Below are positions 51,148-59,386 of a stretch of DNA of 64,000 nt, piece by piece. The stretch lies in assembly GCF_003946085.1 (NCBI RefSeq), contig NZ_RHOB01000004.1:1-64000 (forward strand), written 5' to 3'. A program made the translations under genes and the position numbers. The stretch's first letter is position 1. Every line of letters begins with the position of its first letter. The notes beneath the pieces were generated by a model, which saw nothing but the letters and a program-made list of their open reading frames with translations, ran no database searches and was not told the origin of the DNA. Source of the stretch: Levilactobacillus angrenensis. GTDB lineage: Bacteria > Bacillota > Bacilli > Lactobacillales > Lactobacillaceae.

Positions 51148-53181
51148 CTAGTCCATGGTCGTGTTCTGATGGGCAGTGGTGCTGAGGAAGGCGGCGAGAG
51201 CCAGGTTGGCGTCCTTGTCTGCCCAATCCGGCGCAGCCACCGTCTCCTTAGCGGCCTGCTGGGCGGCACTCAAGATGTTCAAGTCCGCCACGGGGTCGCC
51301 CACTTTGAAGTCCGGCACCCCAGACTGCTTTCTCCCTAGAATATCACCTGGGCCCCGCAATTCCAAATCCTTTTGCGATAAGACGAAGCCGTCGTTGGTG
51401 CTGGTCATGGTCGTCATGCGCTCCACGGCCAGTTGATTTTTAGGGTCCGCAATCAAAATGCAAGCCGAGGCCCGCGTTCCCCGACCGACCCGACCGCGTA
51501 ACTGGTGCAATTGGGCCAAGCCGAAGTGGTCGGCATCATAGATCATCATCAACGTCGCGTTGGGCACGTCAACGCCGACTTCAATCACGGTCGTGGCGAC
51601 CAGCACTTGAAATTCATTGGCCTTGAACGCCGTCATGATGGCATTTTTCTCGTCATCTTTCATCCGTCCGTGCAGCAGGCCCACCTTATACTCGGGCTCA
51701 AATTCTTCTTTGAACCGGGTGTAAATGGCCTCGGCATTTTTCATGTCCACCGCCTCCGACTCTTCAATCAAAGGCGTGACCACGTAGGCTTGTGACCCGG
51801 TGCTCAGCTCTGCCTTGACCTGGCGAAGGGTGGCATCGACTTGATTACTGCGAATCCAAGTGGTCTTGATGGGTTGCCGGCCGGCCGGTAATTCGTTGAT
51901 GACTGACACGTCCATTTCGCCGTACGCCGTGATGGCTAACGTCCGCGGAATGGGCGTGGCCGTCATAGCCAAGACGTCGGGCTGTTGGCCCTTTTCGCGC
52001 AAGGCTTGGCGTTGGTTGACCCCGAAACGGTGTTGCTCATCAATCACGGCCAAGCCGAGTCGATGATAGCTCACTTCCGGTTGGATCAGAGCGTGCGTCC
52101 CAATCAAGAGGTCGACGCCGCCCTTAGCAATCTGCGGCAACAAGGTTTTCCGGGCGCTGGCCTTGGTGGCACCGGTCAATAACGCCACGTTGACCGGAAA
52201 GTCGGCAAACAGCTTAGCCAAATTGTTGGCGTGTTGTTCGGCCAAGATTTCCGTCGGCGCCATCAAAGCGGCCTGGGCCCCCGCAGTAATCGCAGCGTAC
52301 ATGGCAATGGCGGCGACCACGGTCTTCCCACTACCCACGTCTCCTTGTAACAGACGATTCATGTGGACCGGCCGTTTCAAATCAAAGCAGATCTCGTTGA
52401 CGACCTTCTTTTGCGCGCCGGTCAATTCATACGGTAGCGAATCAATGAAGGCCTTAAGTTTGGGCAAATCGTAGTGCAGTGCCTGCCCGTGTAGGGTGTG
52501 GTCCTGTTGGCGCACGATTTGTAACCGCAGCTCAAATAAATAGAATTCCTCAAATTTTGCCGTTCGCCGCGCTGCTTGCGCTGCCGCCCCGTCCGCCGGA
52601 AAATGCATATCGTGAATCATTTGCTTGCGGTGTAACAAGCGGTACTGTTCACGTAAGGGCTCCGGAATCAGGTCAACGATGACGGATTCGTAGGCGTCAT
52701 AAGCTGATGTCACCAATTTTTGAATCGTGCCCTGCCGAATCTCCTTGTTGGCGGGGTAAATGGACCCCATGCCGCTGTCAGCGCTGGCCAAGATTTTCAT
52801 CCCCGCCAGCGACTGGCGTTTGGCGTCAAAGCGACCGTAGACCACGATATCATTGCCAACTTCCAGCTTGTCCTTCAACCAAGGTTGATTAAAAAAGGTC
52901 ACCGGAATCACGGTGTGTTCGTCCAGCAATAGCCGAAAGTTCAGCCGATTCTTCTTGCGACCGAACCGCGTCAACACGGGGGCTCCCGCCACGGTACCTT
53001 TGAGCGTGACCTTGGCTTGGTCGGTCAACTCCGCGGGGTCTTTGGCCTGCAGGTCCTCGTAACGGAAGGGAAAGTACGTCAAAAGGTCATTGATATTTTC
53101 AATCTCCAGACTGTTGAGCGCCTGAACCCGTTTGGGACCGACCCCGGCTAATGCCGCCACGCTATCACTTAAACTTGTCAT
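51148..53181 (-). CDS. recG: ATP-dependent DNA helicase RecG
   Basis: A 677-residue branch-migration helicase that rewinds stalled forks. N-terminal wedge/OB domain (about 60-150), Walker A in LLQGDVGSGKTVVA near residue 280, DEQHRFG box near 385, MTATPIPRTLA and the late QLRGRVGRG motif. It follows fakA after a terminator, the standard asp23-fakA-recG order. Confidence 0.95.
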   Translation of the reverse strand: MTSLSDSVAALAGVGPKRVQALNSLEIENINDLLTYFPFRYEDLQAKDPAELTDQAKVTLKGTVAGAPVLTRFGRKKNRLNFRLLLDEHTVIPVTFFNQPWLKDKLEVGNDIVVYGRFDAKRQSLAGMKILASADSGMGSIYPANKEIRQGTIQKLVTSAYDAYESVIVDLIPEPLREQYRLLHRKQMIHDMHFPADGAAAQAARRTAKFEEFYLFELRLQIVRQQDHTLHGQALHYDLPKLKAFIDSLPYELTGAQKKVVNEICFDLKRPVHMNRLLQGDVGSGKTVVAAIAMYAAITAGAQAALMAPTEILAEQHANNLAKLFADFPVNVALLTGATKASARKTLLPQIAKGGVDLLIGTHALIQPEVSYHRLGLAVIDEQHRFGVNQRQALREKGQQPDVLAMTATPIPRTLAITAYGEMDVSVINELPAGRQPIKTTWIRSNQVDATLRQVKAELSTGSQAYVVTPLIEESEAVDMKNAEAIYTRFKEEFEPEYKVGLLHGRMKDDEKNAIMTAFKANEFQVLVATTVIEVGVDVPNATLMMIYDADHFGLAQLHQLRGRVGRGTRASACILIADPKNQLAVERMTTMTSTNDGFVLSQKDLELRGPGDILGRKQSGVPDFKVGDPVADLNILSAAQQAAKETVAAPDWADKDANLALAAFLSTTAHQNTTMD

Positions 53182-53209
53182 CTTGTTCCCTCCCGTCAGT
53201 TAGATAGCG

Positions 53210-53243
53210 AAAAAAAGACTGGACAGTCAGCCCAATCTTTTTT
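53210..53243 (-). terminator. Hairpin terminator between fakA and recG
   Basis: Minus-strand AGATTGG/CCAGTCT stem followed by TTTTTTT, right after the fakA stop; recG must be expressed by read-through or its own promoter. Confidence 0.8.
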
Positions 53244-53253
53244 CGTTTATCGG

Positions 53254-54945
53254 TTATTCAACCGAGATCAAGAATGGGTAAACCGGTTGGTCCCCTTCAT
53301 GAACTTCTGTTTCTAGTTCGTCATCCAATGCGGCGACTTGTTGCTGTAACTGCTGGGCAACGTCAGCCGTCGTATCGGCACCATAAATAATCGTAATAAT
53401 TTCACTGTCATCATCCAACATGGCCTTAACGGTCGCCACAGCGGTCGTTAAGAGGTCGGCGTCAGTCACTTTGAGCGTGCCGTCAACGATTCCCATGTAG
53501 TTGCCTTCCTTGATGTCAAAGCCATCCAATTGGGTGTCACGAATGGCGTGGGTGACTTGCCCACTCTTCACGGCGCTCAAGTTGTCTTCCATGGCTGATT
53601 GATTTTCATCCAGTTCAGCGTCCGGGTTGTAGCCCAGCATTGCGGTCATCCCTTGTGAGACCGTCTTGGAATGGACGATCACGGCTGGAATGTCCGCTAC
53701 CTTAGCGGCTTGTTCAGCGGCTAAGAAGATATTCTTGTTGTTCGGCAACACGATGGCGCGTTTGGCCTGGCTCTGGTTGATGGCATCCACGATATCCTGC
53801 GTACTTGGATTCATGGTTTGTCCACCATTTACCACGTGGGTCACACCCAGGCTCTTGAACAACGTCCCCAAACCTTCGCCGGCCGCAATCGCGATGATAG
53901 CCGTGTCAGCGGGGGTTTCTTCAGGCGCCGCGGCGACCGGTGCGTTACCGGCCTCTTCGTCGTGTTCCATGATGGTCTCTTGTTGCATCCGCATGTTGTC
54001 GACCTTGACCTTGGCTAAGTCACCAAATTCTTGACCCCAAGCGATGACCTTGCCCGGGTGTTCCGTGTGGACGTGGACCTTGACGATTTCTTCGTCGTTC
54101 ACGACCAGCAAGGAGTCTCCCAAGTCAGCCAGGTACTTGTAGAAGGTGTCGTAGTCAAAATCATGCTTGACTTGCTTCCCACGACCGATGCGGACCATGA
54201 TTTCCGTACAGTACCCATACTTGATACTGTTGGGATCCAGCTTACCCTGCACACTTTGGTGATGGGCAGCGTCGATCATTTCGTCCATTTCGGCGTCGTC
54301 TGGCTTGTAGTCGCCCTCTTCAGCCACCCGACCGTTCAATGAGTCGTTAAAGGCTTCGAGCACAAACGTCAACCCTTGGCCACCGGAATCGACCACGCCA
54401 ACTTGTTTCAAGACGGGCAGTAAGTCTGGCGTCTTGGCTAAAGCGGCTTTAGCTGCTTCAAAGACGGCATCCATCACGGCTAAAACGTCATCAGAAGCCT
54501 TAGCGGCGTTTAAACCGGCCTGAGCCCCTTCACGGACAACGGTGAGGATAGTTCCTTCAGTTGGCTTCATAACCGCCTTGTAGGCCGTTTCTGCGCCCGC
54601 TGCGAAGCCATCCGCTAAATCTTGAGCAGTCAACACTTGTTTGTCGGCTAATTTTTTGGAAAAACCCCGGAAAATTTGTGACAAGATGACCCCAGAGTTG
54701 CCCCGAGCACCCATCAGTAAGCCTTTGGCCAAAGCTACCGCTAAGACCCCGACCGCCGTGCTATCAGCATCGCGTTCGTATTTCGCCCCACTTTGTAACG
54801 AGAGGCTCATGTTGGTTCCCGTATCCCCATCGGGTACTGGGAAAACATTAAGTGAGTTAATAAAATCAGCGTTTTGGTTTAGCTTTTGCGAGGCGGCTTG
54901 GACCATCTTACCAAACTCAAGATTAGTAATTTCTGTTACTTTCAA
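53254..54945 (-). CDS. fakA: Fatty acid kinase catalytic subunit FakA (YloV, DAK-like)
   Basis: A 563-residue kinase that phosphorylates exogenous fatty acids bound to FakB proteins. The N-terminal DhaL-like ATP domain has NVFPVPDGDTGTNMSLSLQS (33-52) and MGARGNSGVILSQI; a middle domain and a C-terminal FakB-interacting domain (ending VYPFLISVE) follow. It is 32 bp after asp23. Together with PlsX at 49311 it feeds acyl-phosphate into lipid synthesis. Confidence 0.93.
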   Translation of the reverse strand: MKVTEITNLEFGKMVQAASQKLNQNADFINSLNVFPVPDGDTGTNMSLSLQSGAKYERDADSTAVGVLAVALAKGLLMGARGNSGVILSQIFRGFSKKLADKQVLTAQDLADGFAAGAETAYKAVMKPTEGTILTVVREGAQAGLNAAKASDDVLAVMDAVFEAAKAALAKTPDLLPVLKQVGVVDSGGQGLTFVLEAFNDSLNGRVAEEGDYKPDDAEMDEMIDAAHHQSVQGKLDPNSIKYGYCTEIMVRIGRGKQVKHDFDYDTFYKYLADLGDSLLVVNDEEIVKVHVHTEHPGKVIAWGQEFGDLAKVKVDNMRMQQETIMEHDEEAGNAPVAAAPEETPADTAIIAIAAGEGLGTLFKSLGVTHVVNGGQTMNPSTQDIVDAINQSQAKRAIVLPNNKNIFLAAEQAAKVADIPAVIVHSKTVSQGMTAMLGYNPDAELDENQSAMEDNLSAVKSGQVTHAIRDTQLDGFDIKEGNYMGIVDGTLKVTDADLLTTAVATVKAMLDDDSEIITIIYGADTTADVAQQLQQQVAALDDELETEVHEGDQPVYPFLISVE

Positions 54946-54977
54946 CTAAGTTTCCTCCTTGATTTCAGTACGTCTGG

Positions 54978-55340
54978 CTAATCAGCCAACACCCGCACCC
55001 CTTGGACAATCACATTAACTGAGTTTGCGGTAACCCCCAGCATGGTTTCCAGGTTATATTTGACTTTAGCTTGCACGCTACGGGACACTTCAGAGATCTT
55101 CGTGCCATAGCTGGCAATGATGTACACGTCGATGGCCACGCCATTTTCTTCTTGACGGACGACCACACCGCGGGCAAAATTCTCCCGCCGTAAAATATCA
55201 TTAACGTTATCACGAATCTGATTCTTACTTGCCATGCCCACGACACCATAATTATCAGTCGCGGCACCCCCAACTACGGTCGCAATTACTTCATTGGTAA
55301 TATCAATTGTTCCGTACTGAGTCTTAATCTTAACGGCCAT
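54978..55340 (-). CDS. Asp23/Gls24 family protein (YloU)
   Basis: A 120-residue protein of the alkaline-shock family. The ATG at 55340 (MAVKIKTQYGTIDITNEVIA, AAGGAGG upstream) is chosen over an extended frame reading through the promoter. Motifs VGGAATDNYGVVGMASKN and IDVYIIASYGTKISEVSRSV are conserved. Role in envelope stress or membrane association is not firmly known. First gene of asp23-fakA-recG and divergent from rpmB. Confidence 0.92.
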   Translation of the reverse strand: MAVKIKTQYGTIDITNEVIATVVGGAATDNYGVVGMASKNQIRDNVNDILRRENFARGVVVRQEENGVAIDVYIIASYGTKISEVSRSVQAKVKYNLETMLGVTANSVNVIVQGVRVLAD

Positions 55341-55384
55341 GGAAATAGCCTCCTTGTCTGGATATAAAATCTTAACAGAAATTA

Positions 55385-55413
55385 ATCTTACCACAACCCA
55401 CGCAAAAATAGAA
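55385..55413 (-). promoter_or_regulatory. Candidate promoter of asp23-fakA
   Basis: Minus-strand extended -10 TGGTAAGAT (core 55385-55390) with TTCTAT 17 bp upstream (55408-55413). It would explain why the longer asp23 frame is not translated. Confidence 0.45.
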
Positions 55414-55480
55414 ATAGGAAGACCAAAATGCGTGTTCTGACGGTAAATAAGTGTCAAGCAAAATTACTTGAAAGAAAACA

Positions 55481-55509
55481 TTGCGTTCCACAAAAGAGTA
55501 TGGTAAATT
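55481..55509 (+). promoter_or_regulatory. rpmB promoter
   Basis: -35 TTGCGT (55481-55486), 17-bp spacer, -10 TAAATT (55504-55509), about 50 bp before the Shine-Dalgarno sequence. Confidence 0.65.
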
Positions 55510-55572
55510 AGTCAGGTGAGTAAAAAGCACTGCTTTTTAAAAGTAATGAATCCATAAAGGAGGGTTTACGCC

Positions 55573-55758
55573 ATGGCAAAGGATTTTATCAACGGTAAGC
55601 GGACGCGCTTCGGTAACAAGCGTTCTCACGCTTTGAATTCAAGTCGTCGCGCTTGGAAGCCGAACTTGCAAAAGGTTCGCATCTTAGTGGACGGTAAGCC
55701 AAAGAAGGTCTGGGTTTCAGCTCGGACTTTGAAATCAGGCAAGGTCACTCGCGTCTAG
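55573..55758 (+). CDS. rpmB: Ribosomal protein bL28
   Basis: A 61-residue basic 50S protein: [20 protein letters not shown] and [10 protein letters not shown]-type motifs. It has no cysteines, the zinc-free form. AAAGGAGG precedes the ATG. Divergent from asp23 as in other Firmicutes. Confidence 0.96.
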   Translation: MAKDFINGKRTRFGNKRSHALNSSRRAWKPNLQKVRILVDGKPKKVWVSARTLKSGKVTRV

Positions 55759-55782
55759 TTAACGACACGATTAATCTTAAGA

Positions 55783-55816
55783 GCACTAACCAGTTTTCGC
55801 TGGTCAGTGCTTTTTT
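55783..55816 (+). terminator. Terminator of rpmB
   Basis: GCACTAACCAG/CTGGTCAGTGC stem with TTTTTT. Confidence 0.92.
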
Positions 55817-55847
55817 ATTGTCCAAAATTCAAATAACGTGTCCTAGT

Positions 55848-56025
55848 CGCCTTACCGTTACGTGAAAGTCTAGGCTGGAACGCTGGGGCAGGACGGCCCG
55901 AGCCAAAGCCCGGTCTCGGACCTTGCTTTGAGCCGAAAACCACGTCTCAAAGTCACCAATTTAGTAGCCAAGAGCGCTACTAAATTCCTCGGCTGAGCCT
56001 AGATTTCACTTCACTCACGGCTGAC
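55848..56025 (+). repeat. Intergenic structured repeat, complete type I copy D
   Basis: Terminal arms GTGAAAGTCTAGGCT (55862-55876) and AGCCTAGATTTCAC (55996-56009) pair with one bulge. Inside: CCGAG (55898-55902)/CTCGG (55915-55919), CTTTGAG/CTCAAAG (55926-55952) and AATTTAGTAGC/GCTACTAAATT (55958-55986), the last a perfect 11-bp stem unrelated in sequence to the same stem in copies C and C'. Confidence 0.9.
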
Positions 56026-56298
56026 ACTGCATTAGGCTAATCCGTTTTCCACCGCATTCCCTAGCTAAATCATCCGACAACACCATATGACACCTAAGCT
56101 AACAGACCAGCACGCTACCACGTAACGCTCCTTGCCAATAGCAAAATTTCTTTTAATTTTTCGTATCTAGTCACTCATTGGTTAAACAAATCAACCATCT
56201 CTTCCATAAGATAGTTTACCAGAAGATGCCGTCGCCTGCTGAGATGAGCATTTGTCTTGGGCCCTTAAAAATTAATAATCACGCAACTGAGTCTGTTG

Positions 56299-56571
56299 GA
56301 ATCAGTCGTTTACCGATTCGTAGCGGTAGCCGATCGCCTACCGTTCGCTAAATACGGGTGGCATGCGGTGGGCGGCTCGGACCTGAAGAACAGTCTCGGC
56401 CTCGCTTTGAGCCGAAGGTCGCGTCTCAAGCCGGTCTCGTAGCCAAAACATGCGCCAATAATCGTCGACTTAGTACTTAGCTATCAGCTAACACAATGTT
56501 GCTGATAAGCATCAACTTGCCGCAAACTCCTGGCTTCACTAATTTTAGTTAACAGAATACTGTCATTCCTG
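56299..56571 (+). repeat. Intergenic structured repeat, copy E, partly degenerate
   Basis: The 5' flank ATCAGTCGTTTACCG..CGTAG matches copies at 13947 and 42855; the core has type I landmarks (CCGTTCGCTAAATACGGG, GTGGGCGG, CTCGCTTTGAGCCGAAGG). The 3' tail CTAATTTTAGTTAACAGAAT resembles the tail of the type II copy at 58988. The inner 3' hairpins are lost. Confidence 0.75.
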
Positions 56572-56576
56572 GCATC

Positions 56577-56625
56577 GAAAACAGAGCCAACCAGACGTAC
56601 TTGCGTCCAGTTGGCTCTGTTTTTG
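56577..56625 (-). terminator. Bidirectional terminator downstream of thiN
   Basis: Stem AACAGAGCCAACTGGACG/CGTCTGGTTGGCTCTGTT with T-runs on both sides, just after the thiN stop. Confidence 0.9.
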
Positions 56626-56659
56626 ATTTTAACTTAACTTAGGGTACCAGTTGTCCAAG

Positions 56660-57334
56660 CTACTCGTGGCGGGCCTCATACGTGTCACAGCTTTGAATCA
56701 CGCACAAGACTCCCGTGTCGAACTGAAATTCCCCCGTCTCGCCCACAAACTCGTTGCTGGCTAGTGAGATGGGATACGGAATGGGTTCGTCATGCAGCTG
56801 GTATTTTTCATCCAACAGGCTCAGATGATCGATGGACGTCAGCGGAATAAAGGCCAGATAGTTTTTATCCGGTTCTTTACGCAACTGGTAGTGTCCCGGC
56901 AGGTAAAACGAAATCGTATTTTGCTTATCGATCAAGCGAATGCGATTGGCATAGCGCTTGTACTGCGGCTCCAACACGATAAATAGGTTCGCTAAAAAGT
57001 GGTCGAGTCGCCCACCCGTGGCACCGTAGATATCGACCTGCTCGGCACCGTAGTCCCCAAAGGCCACGGACACCGCCATTTGGGTATCAGTAAAATCCTT
57101 TTCGGGTTGCGACTGCCGAATATCTTTGACATTTCGCCGGACACGTTGCAGTTCCGGGGCGGCCAGGGAATCAAAATCCCCGATGGCCGCGACCGGTTGA
57201 ACATTGTGTTCGATCAACCGCAAGGTCCCCCGATCAACGCCAATCCAGGGGCCAACGATTTTCTCGGTGAGGTCCACTGGCCAATTTGCCTTCGGGCCCC
57301 CCACCAATAAATTAAACGTTCCGCCCCGGGGCAT
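56660..57334 (-). CDS. thiN: Thiamine pyrophosphokinase
   Basis: A 224-residue enzyme transferring pyrophosphate from ATP to thiamine. Motifs: IGVDRGTLRLIE, AIGDFDSL near 52-58, EKDFTDTQMAV near 79, and GATGGRLDHFLANL near 104. Start overlaps the rpe stop (TAATG). Last gene of the fmt-to-thiN cluster. Confidence 0.93.
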   Translation of the reverse strand: MPRGGTFNLLVGGPKANWPVDLTEKIVGPWIGVDRGTLRLIEHNVQPVAAIGDFDSLAAPELQRVRRNVKDIRQSQPEKDFTDTQMAVSVAFGDYGAEQVDIYGATGGRLDHFLANLFIVLEPQYKRYANRIRLIDKQNTISFYLPGHYQLRKEPDKNYLAFIPLTSIDHLSLLDEKYQLHDEPIPYPISLASNEFVGETGEFQFDTGVLCVIQSCDTYEARHE

Positions 57335-57987
57335 TATTTTGTTGCGTCCTTCAGGGCTTGAATCCGGGCAGCTGGGTCGTCGGCGTTGAAGACGTATGAA
57401 CCAGCTACAGCAACCGTGGCACCAGCGTTTGCGCAGTCAACAACGGTTTGATCGTTGACCCCACCATCGACTTCGATATCAAAGTCGTAGCCCTTGACCT
57501 TCTTGATGGCATCCAGTTCAGCGATCTTAGCGACCGTGCTGTGTAAGAACTTCTGACCACCAAAACCAGGGTTGACCGTCATCACTAAGACTTGACCGAC
57601 CATGTCTAAGACGGGTTCGATCATGGCAACAGGAGTACCAGGATTAATGACAACTTCTGGCGTGGCACCGGCGTTTTGAATCATTTGCAAAGCCCGGTGA
57701 ATGTGTGGCGTTGCTTCGACGTGGACCCCGATGATGTCGGCGCCAGCCTTGGCGAAGTCTTCCACGTAGCGTTCTGGGTTTTGGACCATCATGTGCACGT
57801 CTAAGACCATCTTGGTGATTGGGCGAATGGCTTTGACCCAACCTGGACCGTAAGACAGTGCTGGGACGAAGTTACCGTCCATGATATCGATGTGTAAGAC
57901 TTCAGCTCCCGCTTGGTCCACCTTTTCGATGTCTGGTTGTAAGTTCACATAGTCGGCACTTAAAATTGAAGGCGCTACTTTAATCAT
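57334..57987 (-). CDS. rpe: Ribulose-phosphate 3-epimerase
   Basis: A 217-residue TIM-barrel enzyme of the pentose phosphate/phosphoketolase route. APSILSADY near the N terminus, LHIDIMDGNFVP (32-43), LDVHMMV, and EVDGGVNDQTV carry the metal ligands and catalytic Asp residues. It lies between rsgA and thiN, as in other lactobacilli. Confidence 0.95.
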   Translation of the reverse strand: MIKVAPSILSADYVNLQPDIEKVDQAGAEVLHIDIMDGNFVPALSYGPGWVKAIRPITKMVLDVHMMVQNPERYVEDFAKAGADIIGVHVEATPHIHRALQMIQNAGATPEVVINPGTPVAMIEPVLDMVGQVLVMTVNPGFGGQKFLHSTVAKIAELDAIKKVKGYDFDIEVDGGVNDQTVVDCANAGATVAVAGSYVFNADDPAARIQALKDATK

Positions 57988-57999
57988 AAAATCTCTTCC

Positions 58000-58896
58000 T
58001 CATTTCTTCTTGTTATAAATTGGTTTTTGGTTCTTTAACAACGTGAGTAATTGTAAATAATTGTCGTAACGGCTCTGCATGAGCTCGCCCGCGGCCAGCG
58101 CCGCCTTCACGGCACACCCTGGCTCATTGACGTGCACACAGCCCCGAAAACGGCAATCAGCGGCCAACGCCATGAATTCTGGGAAGTAGTGACACAGCTC
58201 CCGGTAATCCAGCGTCAGCGTTTCGTACGATGAGAATCCCGGTGTATCAGCTACCAGGCCACCCGCAATGGGCATCAAGCTCACCTTGCGCGTCGTATGG
58301 CGGCCCCGGTTGAGCGCGGTCGAAATCTCACCGGTCGCCAGGTCCAAGTCCGGCGCAATGTGGTTCAGCAGGGTCGATTTCCCGGCCCCGGTCTGGCCCA
58401 TGATCACCGTTTCCTTATCCGCTAAGGTCGCCTTGAACTGGTCCAAACCAGCCGTTGAAAAGGGTTCGCGACTCAAAATCACCGGATAGCCGATCTGGCG
58501 ATACCCCGCGGCCAGCTGCTCAAAATACTGGTACCGGTCGTCGTCGATCAAATCGGTCTTCGTAAAGTAGATGACTGGAGCGATGCCGCTAACCTCTAAG
58601 GCAATCAACTGCCGATCAAGTAACCCCGTCGAGAATTCCGGTTGGGCCACGGCGGTCACCACGACCCCCTGGTCAATGTTGGCCACTGGGGGCCGCGTCA
58701 GTGAATTATCCCGTGGTAAAATCTCTAAAATATAGCCCTCTTGCGGCGTCGAACTTTCAAAGGTCACCCGGTCACCGACCAACGGCGTAATCTTACGTTT
58801 CCGAAAATTACCGCGCGCGCGGGTCCGGTACAGCTGACCATCGCTAAAGACATCGTAGAAGCCACTGAGCGATTGACGAATCTGTCCTTCTGTCAA
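58000..58896 (-). CDS. rsgA: Small ribosomal subunit biogenesis GTPase RsgA
   Basis: A 298-residue circularly permuted GTPase for late 30S assembly. N-terminal OB fold (1-70), G4 motif FTKTDLID near 113-120, G1 GQTGAGKSTLLNH near 167-179, and a C-terminal zinc site CRFRGCVHVNEPGC. It is separated from prkC by a repeat copy of about 300 bp, so it is probably transcribed on its own with rpe and thiN. Confidence 0.95.
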   Translation of the reverse strand: MTEGQIRQSLSGFYDVFSDGQLYRTRARGNFRKRKITPLVGDRVTFESSTPQEGYILEILPRDNSLTRPPVANIDQGVVVTAVAQPEFSTGLLDRQLIALEVSGIAPVIYFTKTDLIDDDRYQYFEQLAAGYRQIGYPVILSREPFSTAGLDQFKATLADKETVIMGQTGAGKSTLLNHIAPDLDLATGEISTALNRGRHTTRKVSLMPIAGGLVADTPGFSSYETLTLDYRELCHYFPEFMALAADCRFRGCVHVNEPGCAVKAALAAGELMQSRYDNYLQLLTLLKNQKPIYNKKK

Positions 58897-58987
58897 TGCG
58901 CACCTCCTTTGTGGGTTTGTTTCCAGTTTACACTACTTTTCAGATTGGCACTAGTTTTACTGTGGTTGTGTTAAATATCACAACTAA

Positions 58988-59285
58988 GGCAGTCGTCTCG
59001 CTACCCATCCACTAAAATGCCGCCTACCGTTAGGCAAAATTGCAGCCCTTACCTGGCCAGTCGCCTATGGCTGCCAGCTGTGTCGACGGTGTTGGCTGAG
59101 GTCTTTTCTCAGCCTACAGCGTGCGGCGACTTTGGAGACTGACTGGTTTTGTCAGGCTTCAAAGCGAACCGGAAGCCCGCTCTTCAGGCTGGAGGTGTCC
59201 GCCATAGCAGGCGGAATCTCTGGCTGCCGCAGGCTCCTGGTTTGACTAATTTTAATGAACAGGATACTGTCATTTCGGGAATTAC
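58988..59285 (+). repeat. Intergenic structured repeat, type II copy F
   Basis: Starts GCCGCCTACCG after a short 5' flank. Contains GCCAGCTGTGTCGAC, a hairpin GGCTGAG (59094-59100)/CTCAGCC (59108-59114), GGCGACTT, the stem CTTTGGAG (59130-59137)/CTTCAAAG (59157-59164) with inner CTGAC/GTCAG, then the conserved CGAACCGGAAGCCCG region with TCCGCC/GGCGGA hairpin and CCGCAGGC. Confidence 0.85.
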
Positions 59286-59330
59286 CGCGTTAATGCGACT
59301 TTCAATCTCGTCGTTTAACCCTAACAACGG

Positions 59331-59370
59331 CAAAAAAAGCCCAATTCCCATTATACAGAGAATTAGGCTC
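59331..59370 (-). terminator. Terminator of prkC
   Basis: Minus-strand AGCCTAATTC/GAATTGGGCT stem followed by TTTTTTT, just after the prkC stop. Confidence 0.9.
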
Positions 59371-59386
59371 AAATTGCAGAAATTTC

